Of a DNA stretch of 8,088 bases, positions 1 to 6,941 are shown piece after piece (position 1 is the first letter of the stretch; each line of letters opens with the position of its first letter). The stretch is from an uncultured Solirubrobacterales bacterium (GTDB lineage Bacteria; Actinomycetota; Thermoleophilia; Solirubrobacterales; 70-9): positions 1 through 8,088 of the forward strand of contig CALEMO010000204.1 in assembly GCA_937910825.1 (NCBI GenBank), read 5' to 3'. The notes beneath the pieces are model-generated. The model was given only the letters and a program-made list of their open reading frames with translations. It was not told the origin of the DNA and ran no database searches. Position numbers and translations under genes: made by a program.

Positions 1-621
1 CTTTTCCCCGATGGCGAAGAGGACCTTCCGGGTCGTGGCCAGGCAAATCGCGTGATGTCAGAGGCGGTGGCCTATGAAGTCACGAAGATTCTCAACGCCA
101 ATATCACTGGCGGCACCGGCACCGGCGCTTACACGGGCTGTTCGGGCCAGGCCGGCAAGACGGGAACCACCGACAATTTCATCGACGCCTGGTTCGTCGG
201 ATACCAGCCCAACCTTTCGACCGCGGCCTGGGTCGGCTATCCCGAGTCGAACAGCATCAGTACCGGCCTTTCTGGTGGTTCCACACCGGCCAGCATCTGG
301 AACAGCTTCTATAACAACGCTGCTGTCCCCTGTGAATCTTTCCCGGTGCCGGATGAGGCGATGATCTGGGGCAAGTTCACCGGCCAATACACCGTCTCGA
401 AAGACAAGACCAGCCAGTACGACGAGACAATCGATGAAACCGATGCGGGCAATAAGAATAAAAAGAAGCCCGGCGACGAAGCCGCCGACCCGAACAACCC
501 GGATGCTTATAACCCGGGCGCCGGAACGCAGGAGCCGGCCGGTGGTGGACAGGCTCCGGCGCCGCCTTCAGGAGGTGGCGTCACGCCCCCGCCGGCTACG
601 GGCGGGGTGACGCCGGGCTGA
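1..621 (+). CDS. Class A penicillin-binding protein (transglycosylase/transpeptidase), C-terminal part, 5' end outside the window
   Basis: This is the last 206 codons of an extracytoplasmic peptidoglycan synthase. Frame 1 is open from the first base, so the gene begins upstream. The segment RVMSEAVAYEVTKIL is the usual helix before the third penicillin-binding motif. The motif follows as GKTGTTD, with the lysine at window codon 53 (bases 157-159). The downstream DAWFVGYQPNLSTAAWVGYP strand is characteristic of PBP1a/1b-type transpeptidase domains. The domain ends near codon 118. The remaining roughly 85 residues are an acidic/lysine stretch followed by a Pro/Gly/Ala-rich tail, a common disordered C-terminus in actinobacterial class A PBPs. 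The SxxK and SxN motifs and the glycosyltransferase domain must lie upstream, so class A is inferred from the style of the transpeptidase end. The stop codon abuts that of the convergent membrane-protein gene. Confidence 0.88.
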   Translation, partial: LFPDGEEDLPGRGQANRVMSEAVAYEVTKILNANITGGTGTGAYTGCSGQAGKTGTTDNFIDAWFVGYQPNLSTAAWVGYPESNSISTGLSGGSTPASIWNSFYNNAAVPCESFPVPDEAMIWGKFTGQYTVSKDKTSQYDETIDETDAGNKNKKKPGDEAADPNNPDAYNPGAGTQEPAGGGQAPAPPSGGGVTPPPATGGVTPG

Positions 622-630
622 TCAGCCGGC
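612..630. terminator. Hairpin over abutting convergent stop codons, possible bidirectional terminator
   Basis: The two convergent genes end in TGA (619-621, + strand) and TCA (622-624, TGA on the minus strand), with no base between them. A GC-rich inverted repeat surrounds them: GCCGG (612-616) pairs with CCGGC (626-630), G617 bulges, CT pairs with AG, and the loop is GATC. There is no T-run on either side, so this is not a canonical intrinsic terminator. A terminating role is inferred only from its position at a convergent junction. Confidence 0.3.
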
Positions 631-1704
631 CGCTTCCTGGCTGGCTTCTTCGATCAGGTCGACCACGTCTTCGGCCTCGCGTCCTTCGTTGCGGCGGGAG
701 ATCAGGGTGACTACGCCGACGTAGATCAACTCGACCACGGTCTGAGTCGCGCGGACGGCGATCGCGATTGCCGCACCAACTCCGAAGCTGCCACTGGGCA
801 GAGTCACCTTGACGGCCCAGGCGAAAGCTGCGTCCCGCACGCCGAGTCCGGCCGGAGTGACCGCCGAGACGACTGCAGCGAGGAAGCCGATCATCTGCGA
901 AGCGGCCACGACGGCGAGGTCGCCGATATCGAGAAAATGAACCGAGCGGGCCGCGAAGTAGACCCCGACCCCCATGATGCACCAGACCAGCAGGTAGAGG
1001 ACGTAGATCATCAGGACGGCCCTGAAGGACATGGTGGTCGGCAATGGCTCCCTGCCAAGTGCTTTGAGCACTTTTCGCGAGACCGGCTCGAAGATGCGCG
1101 GGTGCAGGAAGCCGACCAGCAGAGGCGTCACGAGCAGTGGTATCCAGCGAAGCGGATTGTCCTGAAGGTCCGGGTGGGCTATCAGGAAATAACAGGCGAT
1201 GGTCAGGGCCGCGGCGATCGAGATCGACTGCTCGTAGACGATGCCCGCGGTTGAGACGCGCCTGGGCACACCCGCCTTCTCGGCCATCAGAACTCTGGCG
1301 AGCACGAAAAGCACCGACCCCGGTATGTAGCGGACCAGCAGCGGCTGTGCCCAGATCTTCTGGGTCTGCCACGAGCTCACCGGGGTTCCCATGGAGCGCA
1401 GGATCAGACCCCACAGGGAAGCGCTGAAGATGTAATAAAGAAGCATGGTCGCGATCGCGGGCAGCAGCCAGATCAGGTTGAACTCCACGCCTTTTTCCCG
1501 CAGCTCCGACCACTGGGTTACCACGGTCAGCACGAGAAAACCGAAGATCAGGAACGCGAAACCGCCCTGAAGGATCAGCCTGGTTGATTTTTTCTTCGGG
1601 GTCTTCTTGCCGATCGTCGAACCCAGATGGCCAAGACGATGGAGCAGGCTGGCAGAATCTTTCTTTTCGGCCTCGGTGGTTTCCTCGCTCATTCGACTGG
1701 TCAT
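622..1704 (-). CDS. UPF0104 / lysylphosphatidylglycerol-synthase-TM-family integral membrane protein
   Basis: This is a predicted multi-pass inner-membrane protein of about 360 residues. Counted from the ATG at 1704, an N-terminal cytosolic stretch rich in Glu and Lys (about 1-40) precedes a first membrane helix at about 44-63. Several more hydrophobic helices lie at about 77-100, 152-176, 187-201, 228-252, 264-284 and 306-335, and the C-terminus is acidic and soluble. Two family signatures are visible: RYIPGSVLFVLARVLMAEKAGV (about 125-146) and TPAGLGVRDAAFA (about 283-295), the latter matching the PxGLGVRE motif of UPF0104/YbhN and of the MprF flippase half. There is no MprF-type aminoacyl transferase domain, so lysyl-PG synthesis should not be assumed; a lipid or glycolipid translocation role is a family-level guess. 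A TTG at 1719 and a second ATG at 1692 are alternative starts. None has a clear ribosome binding site. The gene is divergent from thiL and convergent with the PBP gene. Confidence 0.82.
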   Translation of the reverse strand: MTSRMSEETTEAEKKDSASLLHRLGHLGSTIGKKTPKKKSTRLILQGGFAFLIFGFLVLTVVTQWSELREKGVEFNLIWLLPAIATMLLYYIFSASLWGLILRSMGTPVSSWQTQKIWAQPLLVRYIPGSVLFVLARVLMAEKAGVPRRVSTAGIVYEQSISIAAALTIACYFLIAHPDLQDNPLRWIPLLVTPLLVGFLHPRIFEPVSRKVLKALGREPLPTTMSFRAVLMIYVLYLLVWCIMGVGVYFAARSVHFLDIGDLAVVAASQMIGFLAAVVSAVTPAGLGVRDAAFAWAVKVTLPSGSFGVGAAIAIAVRATQTVVELIYVGVVTLISRRNEGREAEDVVDLIEEASQEAAG

Positions 1705-1709
1705 AGTGT
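1704..1709 (+). promoter_or_regulatory. Candidate -10 element (TAGTGT) for thiL
   Basis: TAGTGT fits the actinobacterial TANNNT -10 pattern and ends 9 bases before the thiL ATG, so transcription would begin at or within a few bases of the start codon. No convincing Shine-Dalgarno lies between them, and no clear -35 was seen. The element overlaps the proposed start codon of the divergent membrane-protein gene. The motif is short, so this is suggestive only. Confidence 0.35.
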
Positions 1710-1718
1710 CAGAGACCA

Positions 1719-2717
1719 ATGGATGAGCGCGTTACTGAATTTGGGCTGATTAAACTGCTGGCCTCGCTGGCCGGGGATTCCCGGACCTCCTCGAGCAGGG
1801 TAAGAACGGGCATTGGCGACGACGCAGCGGTCGGTGTTCCGGGCGGAGCCACTGCCACGTCGGTGGATTCGCTGGTCGACGGTGTCCACTTCCGCAGGGC
1901 CTGGTGCCCACCCGAATCGATCGCGGACAAGGCGGTGGCCGCCGCGCTTTCGGACCTCGCAGCCATGGCGGCGCAACCCGGGGAGATATACGTCGCCCTC
2001 GGTCTGCCACCCGGCCTTGAAGCCGGATATGCGGAAGAACTCGCCCACGGGTTTACCGCAGCGGCAGGACGCTTCGACACGGTGCTCGCCGGCGGAGACA
2101 TCGTTTCATCGGCCACCCTCTTCGTCAGTGTCACCGTAGTCGGGCACGCCGAGCGCGAAGATGGCTTCCTGCTTCGCGCCGGCGCCGGCGCCGGCGAGCT
2201 GGTCGCCGTCACCGGCGCTCTCGGTGGCGCATCGGCCGCCTTGTGTCTGTTGGAAGATCCGACACTTATCCTCAACGACGCCGGCCTGCGGCGGGCCCTG
2301 CTCGAAAGGCAGCTCTCACCCCGGCCGCAAATCGAGGCGGGCCGCCGGCTCGCCCTCGCCGGGGCGACGGCGATGATCGACGTAAGTGACGGTCTGGCAG
2401 CGGACCTCGCCCATGTCGCAGCTTCCTCCTCGGTGTTGATTCAGATCGAAGCCGATCAGGTCCCCGTGCAGCCCGGCGTGCCGGAAGTCGCGAAAATTGC
2501 GGGCCGTCAGGCGACTGGCATGGTCCTCGGCGGAGGTGAAGATTTCGAGCTTGCCGTGACCCTGGCGCCAGGCGATCTTGCCTCTGCGGTTTCGGCACTG
2601 GCAGAGATCGGGGTCAGCTTGACCCCGATCGGCCGGGTATGTGAGGGTGAGGGCGTGATCGCTTTCGAAGGTGGTGCCGAGCTCCAGCTTTCCCCCGGCT
2701 ACGAGCACCTCGCCTGA
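1719..2717 (+). CDS. thiL: Thiamine-monophosphate kinase ThiL
   Basis: ThiL phosphorylates thiamine monophosphate with ATP to give thiamine diphosphate, the last step of cofactor biosynthesis, in the cytosol. The 332-residue length fits the family (about 310-350). Motifs appear in the expected order: FGLIKLLASL at the N-terminus, GIGDDAAV (31-38) for metal/ATP binding, SVDSLVDGVHF (48-58), LSDLAAMAA (77-85), AGGD (124-127), VTGALGGASAAL (164-175), LSPRPQ (199-204), IDVSDGLAADLAH (220-232) and GGGEDFELAV (271-280). All the Asp-rich metal-binding motifs are intact. The ATG at 1719 gives the expected N-terminus and has no good ribosome binding site, which agrees with a leaderless start. It is followed after 36 bases by the HtrA-like gene. 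No other thiamine gene is in the window. A perfect 11-bp inverted repeat lies in codons 296-304. Confidence 0.95.
   Translation: MDERVTEFGLIKLLASLAGDSRTSSSRVRTGIGDDAAVGVPGGATATSVDSLVDGVHFRRAWCPPESIADKAVAAALSDLAAMAAQPGEIYVALGLPPGLEAGYAEELAHGFTAAAGRFDTVLAGGDIVSSATLFVSVTVVGHAEREDGFLLRAGAGAGELVAVTGALGGASAALCLLEDPTLILNDAGLRRALLERQLSPRPQIEAGRRLALAGATAMIDVSDGLAADLAHVAASSSVLIQIEADQVPVQPGVPEVAKIAGRQATGMVLGGGEDFELAVTLAPGDLASAVSALAEIGVSLTPIGRVCEGEGVIAFEGGAELQLSPGYEHLA
2606..2630. repeat. Perfect 11-bp inverted repeat inside thiL
   Basis: GATCGGGGTCA (2606-2616) and TGACCCCGATC (2620-2630) are exact reverse complements separated by GCT. In the thiL mRNA this would fold into a very stable hairpin about 90 bases before the stop. 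No T-run follows it, so it is not an intrinsic terminator. It encodes EIGVSLTPI, so it may simply reflect codon choice. Confidence 0.6.
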
Positions 2718-2739
2718 CGACCCGGGCTTGCCTATTCCC

Positions 2740-2745
2740 TATTCT
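2740..2745 (+). promoter_or_regulatory. Candidate -10 element (TATTCT) for the HtrA-like protease gene
   Basis: TATTCT lies in the 36-base gap after thiL and ends 8 bases before the ATG at 2754. That spacing would place the transcript start at or next to the start codon. The GGGGG run between them stops only three bases before the ATG, which is too close for a normal Shine-Dalgarno. The gene could instead, or also, be read through from thiL. Confidence 0.35.
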
Positions 2746-2753
2746 GGGGGTTC

Positions 2754-3959
2754 ATGCCCGCAAGCGTCAAAAGCCGCATCAGCGGCAGGAGAAACGCTCG
2801 CACCGCGTTTGTTGTCGCGGTAGCGGCCACACTTGTCATCGGCTTTTCAGCCTGTTCCGGCGGTGACGGGATCAACGATCAGCCACTTGGTGCCGGCACA
2901 CCACCGGCAGAAGCGACCGAGGCTCCGCCGGTGAAGGTTGATTCGGCGGGACCTGTTTTCGATGCAGAGAAGGTCTACCGGGAGACAGTTGCCGGCGTGA
3001 TTTCGGTCCGGGCGATTTTTGACACGGGGGCAGCCGGCGGCTCGGGATTCGTCCTCAGCGATGACGGAGAGATCGTGACCAACGCCCACGTGATCACCGA
3101 TGGCCAGGGAGACGACCGGGCCGCCGCAAACCAGGTTTTCGTCGAATTTTTCGACGGCAATGTCCTGCCGGCTGAAATCATCGGCTTCGATCCGTTCAGC
3201 GACGTCGGCCTGATCAAGGTTGATCCGGACGAGGTCGACCTGACCCCGTTGAAGCTCACCGACAGTGAAAGTGTCCAGGTCGGTGAGCCGATCGCCGTGA
3301 TCGGCAGTCCTTTCGGCGAGGAGTACTCGCTTTCAACTGGCGTCGTCTCACAGACTGGCCGGTCGGTCATGTCGCTCACCGACTTCCAGATCGATGGAGC
3401 GATCCAGACCGACGCATCGATCAATCCCGGAAATTCGGGCGGCCCGATGCTGAACGAATCCGGCGAGGTGATCGGGATAAGCCAGCAGATGAAGAGCGGC
3501 TCAGGATCCAGCGACGGCGTCGGATTCGGCGTGCCGTCGAACTCGATCCAGAATTCTCTCGGCCCGCTCCGCGAGAATGGCGTGCCGAGCTACGCCTACA
3601 TCGGCGTAAGTACCCAGCCGGTTTACCCCCAGCTCGCTGACAAGCTCGGCTTCGACGTCGAGAACGGGGCCCTGGTTGCCGAGGTGGTCAAGGGCGGGCC
3701 CGCCGAGAAGGCCGGGATCAAGGGCGGCAACGAGCAGATCACCTTTCAGGCAGACATCTTCGAGATCGGCGGCGACCTGATCGTCTCGGCAAACGGGCAA
3801 GAGATCGAGCGAGCCGAAGACCTCGGGGTGATCATCGGCAGCCTCAGGTCAGGTGACACAGTTGAGCTCGGCATCATCAGGGACGGCAAGGAAATGACGG
3901 TCGACATCGACCTCGAGGAACGGCCGACCGCGCTCAGCCGCCCCGATCTCCAGCCCTGA
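2754..3959 (+). CDS. HtrA/DegP-like trypsin-family serine protease with one PDZ domain, membrane- or lipid-anchored
   Basis: This is a 401-residue envelope protease, probably for quality control of exported proteins. A basic N-terminus (1-18) and a hydrophobic segment (19-33) end in FSAC, with Cys34 as a possible lipidation site. Phe at -3 is atypical for a lipobox, so an uncleaved anchor is also possible. A Gly/Pro/Glu-rich linker (35-65) leads to the trypsin-like domain. The catalytic triad is visible: His112 in TNAHVI, Asp150 in DPFSDVGLIKV and Ser228 in NPGNSGGPM. IGSPFG (183-188) and GVGFGVPSNSI (255-265) are further HtrA signatures. A single PDZ domain occupies about 281-386. It includes the AGIKGGNEQITFQ...GGDLIVSANG arrangement, in which a short strand insertion separates the ligand-loop helix from the GGDLI strand. 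All catalytic residues are intact. It lies between thiL and the GT20 gene in the same direction. Which HtrA paralogue it is cannot be decided here. Confidence 0.93.
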   Translation: MPASVKSRISGRRNARTAFVVAVAATLVIGFSACSGGDGINDQPLGAGTPPAEATEAPPVKVDSAGPVFDAEKVYRETVAGVISVRAIFDTGAAGGSGFVLSDDGEIVTNAHVITDGQGDDRAAANQVFVEFFDGNVLPAEIIGFDPFSDVGLIKVDPDEVDLTPLKLTDSESVQVGEPIAVIGSPFGEEYSLSTGVVSQTGRSVMSLTDFQIDGAIQTDASINPGNSGGPMLNESGEVIGISQQMKSGSGSSDGVGFGVPSNSIQNSLGPLRENGVPSYAYIGVSTQPVYPQLADKLGFDVENGALVAEVVKGGPAEKAGIKGGNEQITFQADIFEIGGDLIVSANGQEIERAEDLGVIIGSLRSGDTVELGIIRDGKEMTVDIDLEERPTALSRPDLQP

Positions 3960-3987
3960 TATTTCACTCGGTTGAACCTCGGGAGCG

Positions 3988-3993
3988 TAGACT
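3988..3993 (+). promoter_or_regulatory. Candidate -10 element (TAGACT) for the GT20 gene
   Basis: TAGACT fits TANNNT and ends 8 bases before the GTG at 4002, the spacing expected of a leaderless start. A competing reading uses GGGAG at 3981-3985 as a Shine-Dalgarno for the in-frame TTG at 3993, seven bases downstream of that run. The two readings cannot be separated from sequence alone. Confidence 0.3.
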
Positions 3994-4001
3994 TGGGTAA
4001 C

Positions 4002-5504
4002 GTGAATGCCTCCAACGAGAATGAATCTTCGCAACCGCTGACCATCGTTTCGAATCGGGGTCCCGCCAAGTTCGAACTCGATGACGATGGCGAACGTACG
4101 ATGACCCGCGGCGGAGGTGGGCTGGTCACCGCACTTTCAAGTCTGGTCGCCGATCGTGACGCACTCTGGATCGCCTCTGCGATGACCGATGAAGACATCG
4201 CGATGACCGAAGAGAACGACTTCCGGCCGATCGACATGGAGCTGAACGACGTTCACTACAAGGTCCTGATGGTCGAGAGCGAGCAGTGGGCATACGACCG
4301 CTTCTACAACGTGGTTGCCAACCCGATCCTCTGGTTTATCCAGCACTACCTCTGGGACCTGTCGAACGCTCCGGATATCCGTGAGTCGGAACGGCGCGCC
4401 TGGGATGAGGGTTATCAGGTGGTCAATCGCGATATTGCCGATTGCGTGATCGAACAGATCAAAGGCCGCGAGCAGCCGCTGGTGATGCTTCACGACTACC
4501 ACCTCTATACGGCCCCGGCGATGATCCGTGAGGCCAGGCCGGATGCCCTGCTCCATCACTTCGTGCACATTCCCTGGTCGCAGCCCGACAGCTGGCGGGT
4601 TTTGCCGACCCGGATCAGGGAGGAGCTGCTGAACGGCCTGCTCGGCAACGACATCATCGGCTTCCATACCTCCACCTATTGTCACAATTTCCTCTCCTGC
4701 TGCCGCAGGCTGATGGGCTACGAAGTGGACTACGACGAAGTCAGCGTGACCCACCCGGGCGGCAAGACGCTCGCCCGCGCTTACCCGCTTTCGATCGATG
4801 CCGAAAGACTTCGGCGGGTCGCCGTCTCGCCTGAAGTCACAGAGGCGGAGAAGGAAGTCCTTGCCCGCCGGCGCGAGCACCTCATCCTCAGGGTGGACCG
4901 GGCCGACCTGTCGAAGAATGTGCTGCGGGGTTTCACCGCTTTCGACACCTTCCTTGAGCAACATCCTGAATTCCGTGAAAAGGTCACCTTCGTCGCCCAC
5001 CTTCAGCCGTCAAGGCAGGACGTTCCGGAATACGCCGAGTACCTGGAGCGGATCGAGGCCCTGGTGGCGGTCGTCAACCATCGCCACGGCACCACCGACT
5101 GGATGCCGATTGACCTGCGGGTGTACGAGAACTTCAACGAAGCGGTCGCGCGCTACAAGCATTTCGACCTGCTGATGGTCAATGCGATCTTCGACGGCAT
5201 GAATCTGGTGGCGAAGGAGGCCCCGGCGATCAACCTGCGTGACGGGGTGGTGATGCTCTCGGAGAACACCGGTTCGCACGAGGAACTCCAGGAGCATGTG
5301 CTGACCGTCAATCCGTTCGACATCCAGGATCAGGCAGATACGATCTACCGGGCGTTGACCATGCCGGCTGAAGAACGACGAACCCGCGCGGACGGCCTCC
5401 GGCGGGTGATCGACTCGAGAACTCCTTCCGACTGGATCGACGAGCAGGTCGTTGACATCGACGCACTGCGTGACCGGCTCACCGAGGCGAGCGATGGCCC
5501 GTGA
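4002..5504 (+). CDS. otsA: GT20-family glycosyltransferase, probable trehalose-6-phosphate synthase
   Basis: This cytosolic enzyme probably transfers glucose from a nucleotide sugar to glucose-6-phosphate, giving trehalose-6-phosphate for osmotic or stress protection. Numbered from the GTG at 4002 (500 residues), the OtsA landmarks are SNRGP with Arg19, a GGGGL turn (37-41), ILWFIQHY (109-116), HDYHLY (164-169), HFVHIPW (186-192), GFHT (220-223), RVDRADLSK with Arg300 and Lys305, LQPSR with Arg338, and DGMNLVAKE (398-406). They correspond to the E. coli sugar-donor and glucose-6-phosphate residues. Differences such as HIPWSQPD for HIPFP, and VDRADLSKN for VERLDYSKG, mark a divergent branch, so another phosphorylated acceptor is possible. 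No trehalose-phosphate phosphatase is fused or adjacent. In-frame TTG codons at 3972 and 3993 are alternative starts. GTG was preferred because it has a TANNNT box 8 bases upstream. The stop overlaps the start of the next gene by 4 bases. Confidence 0.87.
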   Translation: MNASNENESSQPLTIVSNRGPAKFELDDDGERTMTRGGGGLVTALSSLVADRDALWIASAMTDEDIAMTEENDFRPIDMELNDVHYKVLMVESEQWAYDRFYNVVANPILWFIQHYLWDLSNAPDIRESERRAWDEGYQVVNRDIADCVIEQIKGREQPLVMLHDYHLYTAPAMIREARPDALLHHFVHIPWSQPDSWRVLPTRIREELLNGLLGNDIIGFHTSTYCHNFLSCCRRLMGYEVDYDEVSVTHPGGKTLARAYPLSIDAERLRRVAVSPEVTEAEKEVLARRREHLILRVDRADLSKNVLRGFTAFDTFLEQHPEFREKVTFVAHLQPSRQDVPEYAEYLERIEALVAVVNHRHGTTDWMPIDLRVYENFNEAVARYKHFDLLMVNAIFDGMNLVAKEAPAINLRDGVVMLSENTGSHEELQEHVLTVNPFDIQDQADTIYRALTMPAEERRTRADGLRRVIDSRTPSDWIDEQVVDIDALRDRLTEASDGP

Positions 5505-6892
5505 AACGCCGGGCGCTGATCTCACTTGCCCTGATCACCCTGGCGGGCATCGCCACCCCGGCCACTTCAACTGCCGCCCCGAAGCTCAAGAGGTGCGACA
5601 TCGGGGCGAACAAGGCTTTCCGCTGTGGACACATCAAGGTGCCGGCGGTTCGCGGCCTGCCCTCGCTCGGCAAGCAGAAGATCGGCTTCGCGGTGCGACC
5701 CCGAGGCGACCTTTCAAGACCATCGAAGGGCGCGATCGTTTTCGTCGAAGGTGGACCCGGCTACGCGGCAACCAACTTCGATTCGATCAAGGCTATGGGT
5801 GCTGTGTTTGCCCCGTTCCTGAAGCGTCACGAACTGATCGCGATCGATCAGCGTGGAACCGGGCGCTCTGAAGCGCTGCTATGTGGCGAGCTTCAGCGCG
5901 GCCGGGTACCCGCGTACAAAGCGCTGAAGGCCTGTGCCAAAAAGCTCGGCCCGGGCTATCAGGGTTATACGACCGCCGAATCAGCCGCAGACGTTGAGGC
6001 GGTACGCAAGGCGATCGGCCTCCCGAAGAGCAGAATGATCCTCTACGGCGACTCCTATGGGACTTATCTTGGCCAGTCCTACGCGGCGCGCTACGGCGAC
6101 CGGCTGAAGGCCCTGATCCTCTCCTCTGCCTATCCGGGCAACGACCCTTTCTGGCGGACCCTCTACCCCGCGGCAACGAACGCCCTGCGGCTGGCCTGCC
6201 GGCGCTTTCCGGAATGTCGCGGCGATGCCCTCGGCCGTTTCAAGCGCACGCTCAGGCGGGTCGGGGTCAGCTCGGGTTTCACCGGGAACATCCTGTCCTA
6301 TCTGGTCGGGGACGCGGCTAATTATGCCCCTGACGGATACCGCCGTCTCAATTCGGCGGTATCCGCGTATCTCGCGGGAAAGCCGAGGCGGCTGCGTGGG
6401 TTGAGCGACCCCGGGCCACCCGGGTCCGGACCCACCCGGTACTTCTCCGAAGGTATGTACGCTGCGGTGGTCTGCAATGACTATCCGGTTGTCTGGAACC
6501 GGGCGTCGTCGGTTCCCGAGCGCCGCCGGCAGTTCCGCCGGGCAATAGCCGGCTTCCGGCCTTCGAATCTATTCGCCCCGATACCGAAGGCGACCTGGAT
6601 GCGTGATCCGGCCAGCGACATCGATGCCTGTATCACCTGGCCCTCTCCGACCGATCAGATGGAGCCACCGATCCCGGTCGGACAGAAAATGCCCGGCGAT
6701 CTGAGGACCCTGGTGCTGGCCGGTGAATTCGATGCGATCACTTCGGTCAAGGAAGGCCGGCAGGTCAAGCGGCGATTCCCCCGCGGCCGGCTATTCGTGG
6801 TTCCCAACCGGGGTCACGTTTCCGAGCTCTACTATCCGTTCAAGTCGCGCGCCACGGGTCGGATCCGCCGATTCATGAAGAACCTGGACTGA
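5501..6892 (+). CDS. Secreted alpha/beta hydrolase, S33 peptidase (tripeptidyl aminopeptidase/proline iminopeptidase) type
   Basis: This 463-residue exported hydrolase probably cleaves N-terminal peptides or another small ester/amide outside the cell. A signal peptide is clear: MKRR, then a hydrophobic core (5-18), then a likely cleavage after STAA (about residue 26). The alpha/beta fold shows the oxyanion-hole motif EGGPG (83-87), IDQRGTGRS (115-123), the nucleophile elbow GDSYGT with Ser185, a helical cap at about 215-345, and a C-terminal TAP-like segment LVLAGEFDAIT with Asp411 and NRGHVSE with His439. The triad is therefore complete. Eight cysteines remain after cleavage (32, 42, 128, 145, 233, 239, 325, 377), an even number consistent with disulfides in an exported protein. 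The GTG start sits in GTGA, so start and upstream stop overlap and translational coupling to the GT20 gene is likely. The substrate cannot be inferred from the motifs. Confidence 0.88.
   Translation: MKRRALISLALITLAGIATPATSTAAPKLKRCDIGANKAFRCGHIKVPAVRGLPSLGKQKIGFAVRPRGDLSRPSKGAIVFVEGGPGYAATNFDSIKAMGAVFAPFLKRHELIAIDQRGTGRSEALLCGELQRGRVPAYKALKACAKKLGPGYQGYTTAESAADVEAVRKAIGLPKSRMILYGDSYGTYLGQSYAARYGDRLKALILSSAYPGNDPFWRTLYPAATNALRLACRRFPECRGDALGRFKRTLRRVGVSSGFTGNILSYLVGDAANYAPDGYRRLNSAVSAYLAGKPRRLRGLSDPGPPGSGPTRYFSEGMYAAVVCNDYPVVWNRASSVPERRRQFRRAIAGFRPSNLFAPIPKATWMRDPASDIDACITWPSPTDQMEPPIPVGQKMPGDLRTLVLAGEFDAITSVKEGRQVKRRFPRGRLFVVPNRGHVSELYYPFKSRATGRIRRFMKNLD
6334..6365. repeat. Perfect 12-bp inverted repeat inside the hydrolase gene
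   Basis: CGGATACCGCCG (6334-6345) and CGGCGGTATCCG (6354-6365) are exact reverse complements around the loop TCTCAATT. They encode part of DGYRRLNSAVSAY in the cap region. The hairpin would be very stable in mRNA, but no T-run follows it. Its role, if any, is unknown. Confidence 0.65.
6407..6433. repeat. Nested GC-rich inverted repeats inside the hydrolase gene
   Basis: GACCCCGGG (6407-6415) pairs with CCCGGGTC (6419-6426) with one bulge. The right arm is itself part of the perfect 12-base palindrome GGGTCCGGACCC (6422-6433). The stretch encodes a Pro/Gly turn (SDPGPPGSGP), so low-complexity codon composition is the simplest explanation. Confidence 0.4.
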
Positions 6893-6941
6893 TGGTCTCG
6901 GCCAGACGGACGATGCGGGGCGCGAATTCAGCGGAGCTGAC

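Noticed and set aside
1057..1075. AAGTGCT/AGCACTT hairpin followed by a T-run on the + strand, resembling a small terminator
   Set aside because: It lies deep inside the minus-strand membrane-protein gene, the stem is only 7 bp, and no + strand transcript should end there.
596..1513. Long minus-strand open frame of about 305 codons overlapping the UPF0104 gene
   Set aside because: Its protein is Arg/Gly/Pro-rich with no recognisable domain. The overlapping frame encodes a coherent multi-pass membrane protein with family motifs.
2176..2196. Tandem GCCGGC-type repeat in thiL
   Set aside because: It encodes RAGAGAGE in place of a motif of the same length in other ThiL proteins (RSGAKPGD in E. 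coli), so it is ordinary Ala/Gly codon usage and not an expansion.
4137..5000. Long minus-strand open frame of about 287 codons opposite the GT20 gene
   Set aside because: It is antisense to a strongly conserved GT20 protein and has no domain of its own. Such antisense open frames are common in high-GC genes.
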